Of a DNA stretch of 64,000 nucleotides, positions 1 through 10,133 are shown one piece after another. Origin of the DNA: Mytilinidion resinicola (taxonomy: Eukaryota > Ascomycota > Dothideomycetes > Mytilinidiales > Mytilinidiaceae); NCBI RefSeq assembly GCF_010093595.1, contig NW_022985444.1, positions 1,735,539 to 1,799,538 on the forward strand. The letters are read 5' to 3'. How positions within the stretch are numbered: the stretch's first letter is position 1; every line of letters begins with the position of its first letter. The position numbers and the translations under genes are program-made. The notes under the pieces are model-generated. The model did not search any database. It saw only the letters and a list, made by a program, of their open reading frames with translations, and had not been told where the DNA came from.

Positions 1-442
1 GAAAGAGGCGGACAAGATTTTGGAGGCGTATGCGAAGGACCTTCCCGTCCGCCAGTTCCTCCTCCTCAACCTCATCAAGTCGCCCGATCCTTCCGTAGAC
101 CATCTCGTCTTCCGAATACCGGTTCGCATCCTGGGGCATTCGCTGGATGATATGGCCGACTTCCCTTTTACAGATCCGGACAAGCATCAGTTTACAAAGC
201 CGGCGCTGTTTGTGAGAGGCACGAAGAGTCATTACGTGAGTGACGAGACACTCCCGATCATTGGGCGGTTCTTCCCGCGGTTTCAGCTTGTGGATGTGGA
301 GTCTGGACATTGGGTCATTAGTGAGAATCCGGAGGCTTTCAGACGAGGTACGTGAAGCTGCTGCAGTCCAAAATGTTCAAGGGTGGGCTATGGATGCTGA
401 TTGAATATAGCTGTGGTCGAATTCTTGCAGGAGCAGGACTGA
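1..442 (+). CDS. ABHD11-like alpha/beta hydrolase, C-terminal part
   Basis: This is the 3' end of a gene whose start lies before the window. The open frame runs from base 2 to 347; a 63-bp intron (348-410, GTACGT to ATAG, branch CTGAT) follows, and 411-442 encodes the last ten residues, AVVEFLQEQD. The protein shows the ABHD11/Imo32 pattern: a cap segment DLPVRQFLLLNL, the strand KPALFVRGTKSHYV, and the final histidine loop GHWVISENPEAF, where the His would complete the Ser-Asp-His triad. The nucleophile serine is outside the window. Family members are mitochondrial esterase/lipase-like proteins; that location is inferred from the family. The splice was chosen because it restores the typical C-terminal helix. 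Confidence 0.8.
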
Positions 443-487
443 TTGTGTACACCACAACTGTCAGTACATGTATACTTTAAGAAGCCG

Positions 488-760
488 TCAGAAGACGGCG
501 GTTTGTACACACACGAGCGGTAAACTACTCATCATAGCCTTGAATCTATATTGTCCGGCCTCAGCATCCAGAGCGGCCACGTTGCTATCCAAATCGCTCA
601 CGACTGTTCGAAGACAAGCCTCGCTCACGGCGTTACACATCTTGCACCCTGCCTCATTGATCAATCTAGATGCAATGGTATCAGCCTGAGCGACTTCCAG
701 TATCACAATTGGCTCTACCCCCATCAGCCGATCGTATTCTCCCACTCTTTGACATATCAT
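488..760 (-). CDS. Possible small helical protein (hypothetical)
   Basis: A 90-residue reading frame starts at an ATG at 760 and ends at 488. It is rich in Ala, Val and acidic residues and looks amphipathic-helical (ILEVAQADTIASRLINEAG), which is unlike a random frame, but no known family is recognised. The frame stays open upstream without another ATG, so a spliced 5' exon is possible. It lies between the hydrolase end at 442 and the phosphatase start at 1242, in the opposite orientation to both. It could equally be chance coding in GC-rich DNA. Confidence 0.25.
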   Translation of the reverse strand: MICQRVGEYDRLMGVEPIVILEVAQADTIASRLINEAGCKMCNAVSEACLRTVVSDLDSNVAALDAEAGQYRFKAMMSSLPLVCVQTAVF

Positions 761-1241
761 GGATCGAGTAGTTCCTCCCACCCCTGTTCTCCGATGATCG
801 GGCCGCACGGGTAGGGCGGAAAAGCCTTGTGCGGCCAAGGCCGGCCCTGCAACGACATCTCCTCGGACACTGCCGCCCCTCGCAGCAATCCGGCGCGACA
901 GCTCTGTATCGACAAGCTCGCAAGAGGCTTACCCCCTAAGCATTATCAGGCAGCTAAGGACCAGACGGCAGCCAATTAGCGGCACGGCGGCATGCAACAG
1001 ATAACAGCGCCGGCGGGGGCTTCCCTAACAGCTTAGCTCCTCGTCTGCCCCACCTCCGCCAATGGTTCGTTCGACACGAGCTTTCTCGTCGACGGTACGG
1101 GACCAGACATAGATAAACCTCACGCATCCCCGCACCGCACGCCCTTCCTAGTCTTCTGCTCTCTGCTGCTGCTTCAGAGACTATTCACATTCTATCAGAA
1201 GGTCTAGTTGTTCGGCTGGACGTCAATTGAGAAGCTTCATC

Positions 1242-2769
1242 ATGCATCTCTCCATAGTGTTCCCCACTCTCGCGCTTCTCTCCTCCGCAGAAGCTGCAGA
1301 GACGCTCCTTGGAGCTTATATCTTCCACCGTCATGGTGACCGCACCCCAAAGGCTCTCGCTCCGGCGAACCTGACCTCCCTTGGATACGATCAAGTCTAC
1401 ACATCCGGCCAATACTTCCGCTCACGCTTCCTATCCAACTCGTCTTCTAAGATCTACAAGCTGAACTCGGATGTGGTCAAGCTCTCCCAAATCTCCGTCA
1501 CGGCGCCAGTCGACAATGTGCTTCAGAACTCCGCTATGGGGTTCCTACAGGGGCTGTATCCTCCAGTTGGAGAGGAACTCAACGTGCAAACGCTGTCGAA
1601 TGGCAGCAAAGTGCAGACCCCGATGAATGGATATCAATTGATCCCCGTCAACGCGGTTGCGCAGGGCTCGGGCAGTGAGGACAGCGGCTGGCTCCAAGAC
1701 GCGTCGGGATGCGAGAATGCGGAGTTGAGCTCGAACAACTACTTCTCCAGCTCCGATTACACCAAGCTGTTGAACAGCACGAAAGGGTTCTACGAAGAGT
1801 TGGTCCCGGTTGTCAATGCCACATTCGACCCCAGCTATGTGACTTTCAAGAACGCATATATCGGTAAGCCTTAAAGAAGCTGCATTTCCACTCTTTCTCG
1901 CGACTATTTCATGGAATTAGGTCAGTCAATGCTAACATTTCCCAGTCTACGACCTCATAAACGTCGCCACAATCCACAACACCTCTATCCCGTCCAACGC
2001 AACCCTTACGCCCGGGAACCTCCTCCAAACCCGCACCCTCGCCGACGCCCATGAATGGGGCCTGGCCTACAACGTCTCCGACGACATGCGCGCAATGGCT
2101 GGCATGCAGCTCGCCGGTGAAATCCTAAAGTATATGAACAGCACCATCACCTCTGGCTCTGCGGGTCTCTCATCCAACAAACTCGGCATCCAGTTCGGTG
2201 CTTACGCGTCGTTTTTCTCCTTCTTCGGCCTCGCTAGCCTACCAGCCGCCAACCCAGATTTCATGGGCATACCAGACTACGCGTCCTCCATGGTCTTCGA
2301 GCTCTTCACTGACGCTGCGGTTCCATCGGACGGGTTTCCTGCCACAAGCGACTTGCAGGTCCGCTTCTCGTTCCACAACGGCACGGCGTCCAACTTTAGC
2401 GAGCCTGTCGCGTACCCGCTTTTCGGTGGGAAGGATCTAGCCATCTCGTGGAACAGTTTCGCGGACTCGCTCTCCAAGTTCGCGGTCACCACGACGCAGG
2501 ATTGGTGCACGAAGTGCGGTAACACTACGGGAACGTGCGCTCCTTATGCTTCTTCGACCCCTGCTCCTAGCTCGACCGCAAAGAGCAGCGGTGGCCATAG
2601 TGGCATCTCCGCTGCTGTGGGTGGTGTGATTGGCGCTTTTGTTACGCTGGCCGTCATTCTGGGCACGCTGGCTGCGGCTATGCTGATCGGCGGCCTACGG
2701 GTGGTTAGCAAGAAGAGACTCGCTGGGGGAAGCCCAGCCGTGGAGGGCGTTGCCACAGGTAAGGCATGA
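1242..2769 (+). CDS. Membrane-anchored histidine phosphatase family protein (acid phosphatase-like)
   Basis: Two exons, 1242-1863 and 1946-2769, are joined across an 82-bp intron (GTAAGC to CCCAG, branch GCTAAC) to give 481 residues. The ATG at 1242 is the first that gives a signal peptide (MHLSIVFPTLALLSSAEA). The branch-2 histidine phosphatase signature IFHRHGDRTPK follows at about residue 30, so the phospho-accepting His and neighbouring Arg are present. Many NxS/T sites suggest secretion. Near the C-terminus, about residues 420-460, there is a Gly/Ala-rich membrane segment followed by KKR, indicating a type I membrane protein facing outward. The usual proton-donor HD motif is not visible where expected (around IQFGAYASFFSFFGLA), so activity is uncertain. 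Fungal relatives are annotated as acid phosphatase or phytase-like. Confidence 0.82.
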
Positions 2770-3283
2770 GGAGGGAGAACATATCGTTTTGCCCAGAGCC
2801 TGGCAGATGAGCTGCGCTGCTGTGCGGGTTGTTCACCTTGTTAGGACACCCCTGGACGCTGTGAGTACATGTCTTGTCACGTCGTAATGAGTCAATATCA
2901 TCAATGTCACGATATTTGTAATGTCAAAGATCTACGAGCTACGTGAGCAGTTTTATGTAGGTAGTGAGAAGTCATTTTCAGATTCAATTGCGTTTCCATG
3001 AAACAAGAGCCGTGCTGGGATCTTGAGTGAAGGAGGCGCGGAGGCATCGGTCCCTTTTCAGAAAGGGAGGCATGCTAGCAGATGCCCTGCTGATGGAGAG
3101 CGATACCGCGGGTAGGGGCATCTGGACGGGGGTTCTACCGATTATACGTGGAACAGCAATGTGGGTTCGCCGGCTGGGAGGATGAGACGGCGGAAGCTGT
3201 GAGTTTCGTCTCTTAGCAAGTTGTTCTGTGTTAATGTCAGCATCATCAATATCAAATTGTCGCCATGTCACGGTTGCAACAAG

Positions 3284-3375
3284 CACACGAGCAGCAGTAG
3301 GTAGTGCACACGAGCAGCAGTAGGTAGTGCACACGAGCATCAGGAGGTAATGCACATGATCAGCAGTAGGTAGTG
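3284..3375. repeat. 23-bp tandem repeat, four copies
   Basis: Four head-to-tail units of 23 bp start at 3284, 3307, 3330 and 3353. The first two are identical (cacacgagcagcagtaggta then gtg); the third and fourth carry a few substitutions. The unit's end (gtaggtagtgagaa) recurs once about 400 bp upstream near 2957, which suggests that the array grew from a local sequence. No gene is seen around it; the stretch from 2770 to about 4300 appears non-coding. Confidence 0.9.
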
Positions 3376-3539
3376 AGAACAAGCATCATCATATTCGATC
3401 ATAATAATACTACAAGATCTTTCCTTCCGTCAGTCGAGCTCGTTCACATGAGGAGGCTTCAGTCTTCAGCACAAGGCCAGAAAAACCAATGCCCCCTCTT
3501 TCTAATGGAACCAACCCGCCCTGCCGGTGCTGTCCCATG

Positions 3540-3622
3540 GTCGCTCGATGTCGGTCGGTGTGGGCGCTCGATGTCGGTCGGTGTGGTCGGTCGGTGTCGG
3601 TGCGGTCGCTCGACGTCGGTGT
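3540..3622. repeat. Short GC-rich tandem repeat based on gctcgatgtcggtcggtgt
   Basis: About four imperfect units of 18-24 bp built from ggtcgctcgatgtcggtcgg follow one another. Reading frames across this stretch (Arg/Ser/Val-rich) are by-products of the repeat and are not called as genes. Confidence 0.75.
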
Positions 3623-3697
3623 AAGTCGTCCTACGGTCTCGGTACCGCCTGCGTCGAGAAACCCCCATTCCACCCCCAATTCGACCGCCTCTCCCAG

Positions 3698-4012
3698 CCA
3701 CGTTGACCAGCAGGTGGGAACAACGCGTTGACCGCCGGCTAAGGAGCCTTCCACGGAAACTCCCCAGGCCCCCAAGAGGCCATTTTTTGTCGACGGGACT
3801 CGACCAGTTTTCCTCGCACACGTCGACCAGCAAGTGGGACGAAAAGCGTGTTTAGGCCGCCAGGTAAGGACCTGCGCTACGGCCGCTCCCTGGGCGCCCG
3901 TCCTGGCCCCTTCGAATCGTCCGGTTCCTCGCCACGGTCGCCCAGCAAGTGTGACGCCCGTGTTGGCCGCCAGGTGAGGACCTGTCCCGGCACTCCCCTG
4001 GCCAAGAAGCCA
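3698..4012. repeat. Three imperfect direct repeats of about 115-120 bp
   Basis: Copies begin near 3698, 3818 and 3933. Each carries a recognisable head (cacgttgaccagcaggtggg, cacgtcgaccagcaagtggg, cacggtcgcccagcaagtgt), then a variant of gccgccaggtgaggacct about 35 bp on, then a segment resembling ctcccctggccaagaagcca. Divergence between copies is considerable, so the array is old. No coding potential is convincing. Confidence 0.7.
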
Positions 4013-4299
4013 TGTTCAGAGAAGAGATGGACAAGAAGATGGAAAGTGAGACAAGAAAAGGTGAGAGAACAGCAAGGAGCCAGAGAAGGTTGTGAAGAGA
4101 AGGTGAGGAGGAACAAGGTTTGTTGGACGGGGGGGAGGCGGCTTCTTATTGGGACGGTGGGCAAAACGGCGGACTAGCGCCTTGGCGGCAGGACGGCAGC
4201 AGAAAAGGAGGCTGGAGGGCGGTGACACTTCACCTGGATTTCAGGCAGCAAGCTGTGGGGCCTTAGCAGAACTTGCTAGAAGGTCGATACCCACGTGCT

Positions 4300-4710
4300 C
4301 GCTATAGCTAGATGGTATGCGCCCAGAAATGTGGTAAAACTCGAGGTATATAAGAGTGCGGATGGACATAAGTCTATTCTAGGTGCATCAGTTTGCTGCT
4401 GCTCGGGATTCCCTAACAGGTATATAAGACTCTAGGCCCGATGTAAAGAGTAAGAAAGAACAAATTAGGCTGCCTTTTAGCTACTTAGCTCCTGGCTAGC
4501 TGGGCTATTCCTGACAGTGGTATCGAGCGAGCGCAAGTGGAGCCTGAGCTGTGGTATATCTATGTAGTATATTTCTAGAACTCCGAACACAGGGTAAAGG
4601 CTGAAACACTAGGAATTAGACTACCTTTTAACTAAGCGGTCGCATGCTAGCTGGGCTTCTCCTAACACCGGTTTTAAGCGATCAACAGTAGAGCTTAAGT
4701 AGTGAGGTAT
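4300..4710. mobile_element. Probable degenerate LTR-retrotransposon ends
   Basis: Two diverged direct segments lie about 150 bp apart. One runs from about 4465 (attaggctgccttttagcta ... gctagctgggctattcctgacag) and one from about 4615 (attagactaccttttaacta ... gctagctgggcttctcctaacac). Both end in CCTRACA, like the end of an LTR, and the first is followed directly by tggtatcgagcgagc, which resembles a primer-binding site complementary to a tRNA. TATATAA boxes occur at about 4351 and 4421. No reverse transcriptase or integrase coding remains, so these would be solo or truncated LTR relics. Confidence 0.4.
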
Positions 4711-4888
4711 GAGTATGTTCATCACAAAAGAAGAAGCACATACGACCCAAGTGATTAAGAGAGAAAAGAGAACTTGATCTTGCATTTAGAATAGAGAGAG
4801 CATGATGCAGACTATATAAAGGAGGAAAGCTACCCAATCCCAGCCCAAAACCCCCCTATCCCCCAGCATCACCCCAGCCTTCCACCCC

Positions 4889-5412
4889 CTACTCATGCCC
4901 AAGCCCAAGCTCCCCATGCACCAGAGAGCAATCGTCCTTCTTGCACACCCCATTCCCGCCATGCCTCGCACTGTGGAACCGCGGGCACCTCCGGTACGCA
5001 CAGGTCCCGAAACAGCACACACTCTGAACACGGATACGCCTCATTGCAAGCCAGCTTCTTCTTGTTGCAGTGCTGGCAGACCGGACGACGAGGGGGAGCT
5101 ACGCGCGCCTGCAGCTGCGAGAGATTGCGCTGCTGAGCCTGAGCGAAGCTGACGCTCATCTGCTTCTCGCAGTCCTTGAGGGCCGCATTGTCCTGCAGGA
5201 TCTCGCTCACTATGCGACGTTTGGCGGGGGATTCGGCTTCGCCGCTCTCCAGAGCTTGCCAGAAGAATGCGATGTGGTAGGGGCCGAGGACGTAGTGAGG
5301 GCTGCCGCAGTTGGCGCAGTGCCGAGTCTCTAGAAGTTCGGGATGGAGGAGCGCTCGGCGGAGGGGGAAGTCGGGGTCGAGAGGGGATGGAGGGAAGATT
5401 GAGGTTGTCCAT
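4889..5412 (-). pseudogene. Zinc-bracket family member A, broken by two frameshifts
   Basis: The ATG at 5412 (MDNLNLPS) is in one frame. By about 5315 the recognisable N-terminal domain is in the next frame: C-A-N-C-G-S-P-H-Y-V (C-x2-C-x3-H), then a helical stretch ending EILQDNAALKDCEKQM, as in the paralogues at 42042 and 47611. A short helical link leads to a Zn2Cys6-like cluster, C-QH-C-NKKKLA-C-NEAYP-C-SE-C-VLFRDL-C. At that last Cys the frame changes again and continues as AYRRC ... C-KKDD-C-SLV-H, ending at TAG 4889-4891. No GT-AG intron explains either change, so one-base indels (real or assembly) are most likely. The coiled coil is much shorter than in the paralogues. A TATATAA box lies about 120 bp upstream of the ATG. 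Confidence 0.72.
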
Positions 5413-5988
5413 TGTGGTGAAGTGAGATTGAGTTTGAGATTGAGGCTTGAGATGTGAAATTGGCTTTGAGGTTTGCGGTTCGCTGTGAATGATAATGTTG
5501 GCCGAACAGCTGAATTAGATGGGGCTCACTCTTATATAGGTAGACTGGAGTTGGATAAAGTGAAGATAAGATAGAGGTGAAGTGAAAGGTGAAGATGAAG
5601 AGTGAAGTGTGAAAGGTGGATATGAGTGGTGAAATGGTCGTTATCCTAAGCATGTGGACGCCTTGTCTTTAGACGTAGAAAGGGTGCTACTAACTAAGGC
5701 TTTGGCTGGTGGTGACTGACACGTTTTAACTTTTTTCATTAAGGATACCACCTTGTGCGGGTGCTTGAAGAAGAAATAAGATTTATTTATGTAGTGGATG
5801 GGTACATAGGTTTTATAAGTTTACAGTCGACTACCTCTCGCCGCTGTCTGTACCAATCTAGCATATTATCAGCAATTCGGGAGACATATAGAAAGACAGC
5901 AGTGAATAGGTATACCCAAACTTATTTCCTACTACTGTATCTTCTTTTTCCCAATTTGCATAGTTAACCTCCACATCTTCCGGGCAAC
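5413..5988. other. Intergenic; nothing coding seen
   Basis: This 0.58-kb stretch separates the relic at 4889-5412 from the stop of the P450-like gene. Purine-rich sequence upstream of 5412 with TATATAAG on the minus strand near 5532 could be the relic's promoter. Short frames here show no family features. Confidence 0.5.
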
Positions 5989-7904
5989 CTATTTTATGAC
6001 CTTAATCTCCCTCTTCCGTATTCTCACCCTAATATCCCCCCTCGGCACCGCCATCACACTCCCTGCCTTCTCCCCTGGCATCTTCCACTTCTTTTCCTTC
6101 CCGCCTTTTGGCTCTAATACCCAGAGCTGTATGAAGCCCGCTACGAACGCCGCAACTAGCTCAACAGCCCACTGCATAACCTCCTCATCCACAACCAGAT
6201 TACCGATAGCCTCATCCAGCGTCGTCGAAGAGTTGACGAACCGTTCCGGCTTCCACGTCTTCGGATCAAGATGCAGCCGAGGATCTGTATTCCTCAGCCA
6301 AGCGCTCGCCCCGATATCGACGATATCGCCCGCTTTGAGGAGCCAGGTCGTAGGAGCGCCGCCGGCTACAACATCTTCCGCGGCTTCGGAGATGGAAAGG
6401 TTTTTGGTGACGAGCTTTGAGGAGGATGGCGTGGCGTAGAGACGGAGTGTTTCGAGGACGCAGGATGTGAGGAGCGGACACTTCGAGGCCAGCGTCGTGG
6501 AGAACGTAAGGTTTGTCGGACTCGGGAAGGAGGGGTGTATTGGTGGCGGTTGCGTCGCTTTCGCGTAGTCTTTCGTTTCGGCGAGAAGCTCGGGGAGGAG
6601 GGTCGTAGAGTCATGGGCGTGGATTCGGAGGAGAGTCCAGAAAGCGAGGGGGACGGTGGAGGAGACGAGCTGGTTCAGGAAGCCGAGGGTTGCGGAGGCG
6701 CGAGCGGGATGAGGGAAGTTGTGGGTTGACATGATGGCATCGAGTTGGGAGAGAGGGGTTGGAGCTTCGGCGTCGGCGTCTGTGGAAGCAGAGGCGGACG
6801 AGAAGGATTCGTGGTGGATGGTGAGGGCTTGGAGGAGGCGGTTACGGGAGAGGTAGGCTGGTGTCAAACCACGCAAAGGGAAGAAACGGGGTAGACCGGT
6901 GGCAAGGGCGTAGAAGTAGGTTGAAAATGTGGACAGATCGATGAAGAGAAGTTGATTGCTTTCTGGGAGAGTGGAGCCTGTGATGGGGTTCAAAGCCACT
7001 GGGGAGAGGAACTCGTTTATCAGGGATCTGTACACGTCAGAGTCCGAATGGAAAATATCGTCTGCCGTTGCGAATGAGAATAGCTTACAAAAGGTTAGTC
7101 TCGATTGTGTCCTCCACGTCCTCTAATATGTCCAAGTCGCTCACGCGCTCCCAGGGCATCTGGTCAACTATGCTAGAGTTGAACGTGGTGAGATCCGGAA
7201 GAGTGTACTGTAACGAGCCCATAGATTCCTTCGTGAGCTCTTGCCTCTTGTTCTGATCCACTAACTCCGCCTTGAAAGCGTTAGTCAGGACAGATCGAGC
7301 TTTGAGATACTCCGCCTTGGCCGACAGTGGCATCGCCAGTGCATTTTGCGGAATAGTCCATGCATCAGTCTCGGCTTCTGAAATAGATGCGGGCTGTGAG
7401 AGTACGGCTTTGGACAAAGACGGCGAAAGTAAGACATGATGAACTGTCCCGGCAAGATTGTAAGAGAAAATTCCATCAATGGTAGAATCTCTGTATCACG
7501 TCAGCTCATTCGTTCCCAATATGAAGCACGAACGTCAATTACCTCGCGCTCTGAAGAAATCCTTTGTCAGATAGTACATATGGCTCCAGGCTCTTCGTCC
7601 ATGGCATCCAGTACGGAACTACTGGTACCCGCCGCACCCTCCCATTAGATTTTGGCGCTCTACCGCTAAGGATCCGCGTCAAGAGACCAACAACCACAAA
7701 GGCAATGACGACCTGAGGAAGGAACTCCAACGACCTCCAAGCTTCTGGAATGAATGAAAGCGGAGATATTTCGAGGTTAAGAAATCGCACTAGGAGAAGG
7801 ATGAAGGGGGAGACGAGAAGAAGCCAGCATGCTGGAATGAAGCCTTGCTTTATGACCGCGTTGGACGCATTTACGCCATTAAAGACGCTGCGTGCAGAAA
7901 CCAT
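5989..7904 (-). CDS. Cytochrome P450-like protein lacking the heme-ligand cysteine
   Basis: Three exons (7543-7904, 7089-7490, 5989-7027) with introns of 52 and 61 bp give exactly 601 codons (600 residues). The N-terminus carries two hydrophobic segments (about residues 18-42 and 58-78), suggesting an ER anchor. P450 landmarks are present: an I-helix-like LNQLVSSTVPLAFW resembling the CYP7/CYP8 clan, the K-helix ExxR in CVLETLRLY, and the PxRF motif in WKPERF. The decisive heme loop FxxGxxxCxG, expected just after it, is absent: the sequence passes from ERF through VNSSTTLDEAIGNLVVDEEV to a helix AAFVAGFIQLW that normally follows the Cys. No cysteine, and no other frame or intron, supplies it. 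It is therefore a probable heme-less pseudoenzyme in an intact reading frame. It is divergent from HAM1. Confidence 0.8.
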
Positions 7905-8609
7905 GATGGAGGTGGGAGATAGACACAGCTGGAAAGGCTAAGTCATAGGCGTCTTCGCCGGCTTATGTTGAACGAGCGGACTCAGATGAGAGGTGAGGTC
8001 TTGGAGAAGAAATCTGGCTTGCTCGACTCTGATCCCCTATCCCATCAAGCTCGAATCTTGGCTATAGTCGCGCAAATGTCGATAATTTCGTGCTGCGTCA
8101 GCAGGATCAGAGTTGACTTTTAAGAGACGGTGTGACAGGGCTGAGGAGACGCAGCCACAGTAGCATCCGAGAATAGCGCTAGAAACCCCAGAAAAGGCAC
8201 ACTCATAGATAGGGTTCTCGGTATTTGACTAGCTCCATAGGTCCCCTATATGTAGAGCACTCGAGAGGATGGAAAAGCATGTGAATGGAATTAAGGGACA
8301 TAAGCTCAGCCACAGCTGAAGTCTCCCATGCGCGCCAAGAGCCTCTCGTCCGTCTTCGGAGGGCGGGACGATTGCTGCAATAAGTCTATCTTATGCATGT
8401 ACCACTCCACACGAATTCAAGCCCAGTCATTACACCCGCTGCTTACCATACACGCGGAATAAACAGTCGACTCGAAGAAGATTTACAAATCCGCTTCTGG
8501 AGATATAATAGCCTGTTGGCACATTAGAGCAAAGAATCCTCAACCCCACCATCATCCTTTTGAGCTCTTCCGGAACAACAAAATTTCTCCAGCATTAGAA
8601 ACAGTCAAC
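7905..8609. promoter_or_regulatory. Bidirectional intergenic region between P450-like gene and HAM1
   Basis: The two genes start 705 bp apart and are divergent, so this stretch should hold both promoters. Pyrimidine-rich sequence precedes the HAM1 ATG. No clear TATA box, repeat or third gene is seen. Confidence 0.45.
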
Positions 8610-9426
8610 ATGGCGCCGACAACAATTCCCAAGCACCTCAACTTCATCACCGGCAATGCCAATAAGCTCGCTGAAGTGAGTGCCATTCTCGGCGATTCGA
8701 TCGAGCTGCGGAATCAAAATCTGGATTTGGTGGAGATTCAAGGAACTGTGGAGGAGGTCACGATCGATAAATGCAAAAGAGCTGCTCTTTTGGTATGTCA
8801 ACAACGCATACAGTTATCAATTTTGGTCAAGCTGAGATGAGTCATGTGACCTTCTTCTATTTTGATGCAGTTGCCTGTCTAGGATCGAAGGCTAACGAGC
8901 TACGCAGATCCAAGGCCCTGTCCTCGTCGAAGACACATCCCTCTGCTTCAAGGCCATGAACGACCTGCCGGGCCCGTACATGTACGACTTCCCAATGTCT
9001 CAGCCAGAACTCGATTCCACGCTACTTCTCCAAGACCAGGCTAACAGCACGCAGCAAATGGTTCATGCTGGCCCTCGGACCTCAGAATTTACATAAAATG
9101 CTCGACGGCTTCGACGACAAATCGACCCAGGCAGTTTGCACCTTTGCCTACTGCGAAGGCCCTGGCGAGGAGCCAATCGTGTTCCAAGGTAGGACAGACG
9201 GCAAACTGGTAGCGACAAGAGGTCCCACGGTATTTGGTGAGTTCAGTCGCTTCCATGCAACTCCCTTCGAGATGCTGATATTCGCAAAGGCTGGGACTCA
9301 TGCTTCGAGTACGAAGGCAAGACGTACGCGGAGATGGACAAGGCGGAGAAGAACAAGATCTCGCACCGAGGCAAGGCGCTCGACAAGCTGAAGGACTGGC
9401 TAGCAGGCCATGTCGCAGCTTCGTAA
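8610..9426 (+). CDS. HAM1: Inosine triphosphate pyrophosphatase (HAM1/ITPase)
   Basis: Four exons (8610-8792, 8908-8981, 9055-9236, 9290-9426) sum to 576 nt, or 191 residues, the usual size for the family. The enzyme hydrolyses ITP, dITP and XTP to monophosphates plus pyrophosphate, keeping deaminated purines out of DNA and RNA. Visible signatures are the N-terminal [12 protein letters not shown], the metal/phosphate region [10 protein letters not shown], the PGPYIKWF segment restored by splicing, and the C-terminal [12 protein letters not shown]. All introns are GT-AG (115, 73 and 53 bp). The protein is likely cytosolic or nuclear. The gene converges on FAP7, with 95 bp between stop codons. 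Confidence 0.95.
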
Positions 9427-9521
9427 CCTGTTTCCTTTCCATGATATCCCACCTTCCCGTAGACCCAGAAAGAACAAATCTTCAGTCTAAAGACCTTCCC
9501 ATTGTCTTGACGCATCCCGCT

Positions 9522-10133
9522 CTATTTCTTTTCCTCATCCTCCCGATCCTTCTTCCACTGCGTAATCCACGCCTCAATCCTCTCCACATTCCCCTCTACC
9601 TCCTCCGCAGTATCGCTCCTCAACTCTACCACAATCTCCTTCTCATAGCTCTCCCGCGCTTCCTCAAGTAGTACCTGCATGATCTCCGCATCCATATTCT
9701 CCTCCAGCTTCTTGCCCTTGTAGCCCCGCGCCGTCAATCGATCATACAAGATCGTGCTGTCGCAACGCACAACCACTACAAGGTCCACCCATCGCACGGG
9801 GAAGAGGTCGCAGGCGTGCCAGTCGAGGATTTGGCCGCCGGGCGCGACGAGGTCTTCGAGGGTGTCGAGGAGCTATATGATCGCAAGACGAGTTAGCGGA
9901 TGTGACTGGGGAGAGCTTGGAAGGGGTGTAGGGATTTCAGGGAGGCGGACCTTGTCTTCGTCTACAATCCAGGTTTCTAGCTCATCGTCCCATCCTTCGT
10001 GGCATTTCTCGGTTTTGACGATGTCGTTGATGCTGAGGTGCTTGAGGCCGGTGTTGCGCGCGAGGAGCTCGGCATGGGTGGTTTTGCCTACGCCAGGCGT
10101 GCCGGTGACTACGATGTTGGGGTTTGAGCGCAT
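9522..10133 (-). CDS. FAP7: Adenylate kinase isoenzyme 6 / ribosome assembly NTPase FAP7
   Basis: Two exons, 9951-10133 and 9522-9872, give 177 residues. The start at 10133 directly precedes the P-loop (NIVVTGTPGVGKTTHAELLA). The AK6 features INDIVK, IVDEDK joined to LLDTLED, DWHACDLFPVRWVDLVVVVR and LTARGYKGKKLEENMDAEIM follow in the usual order. FAP7/hCINAP is a nuclear adenylate kinase-like ATPase that acts with Rps14 in the last steps of 18S rRNA maturation. The intron (9873-9950) has an unusual donor, GTCCGC, instead of GTRNGY, but the join at EDK/LLD matches the family exactly. An upstream in-frame extension exists but lacks conserved features. Confidence 0.93.
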
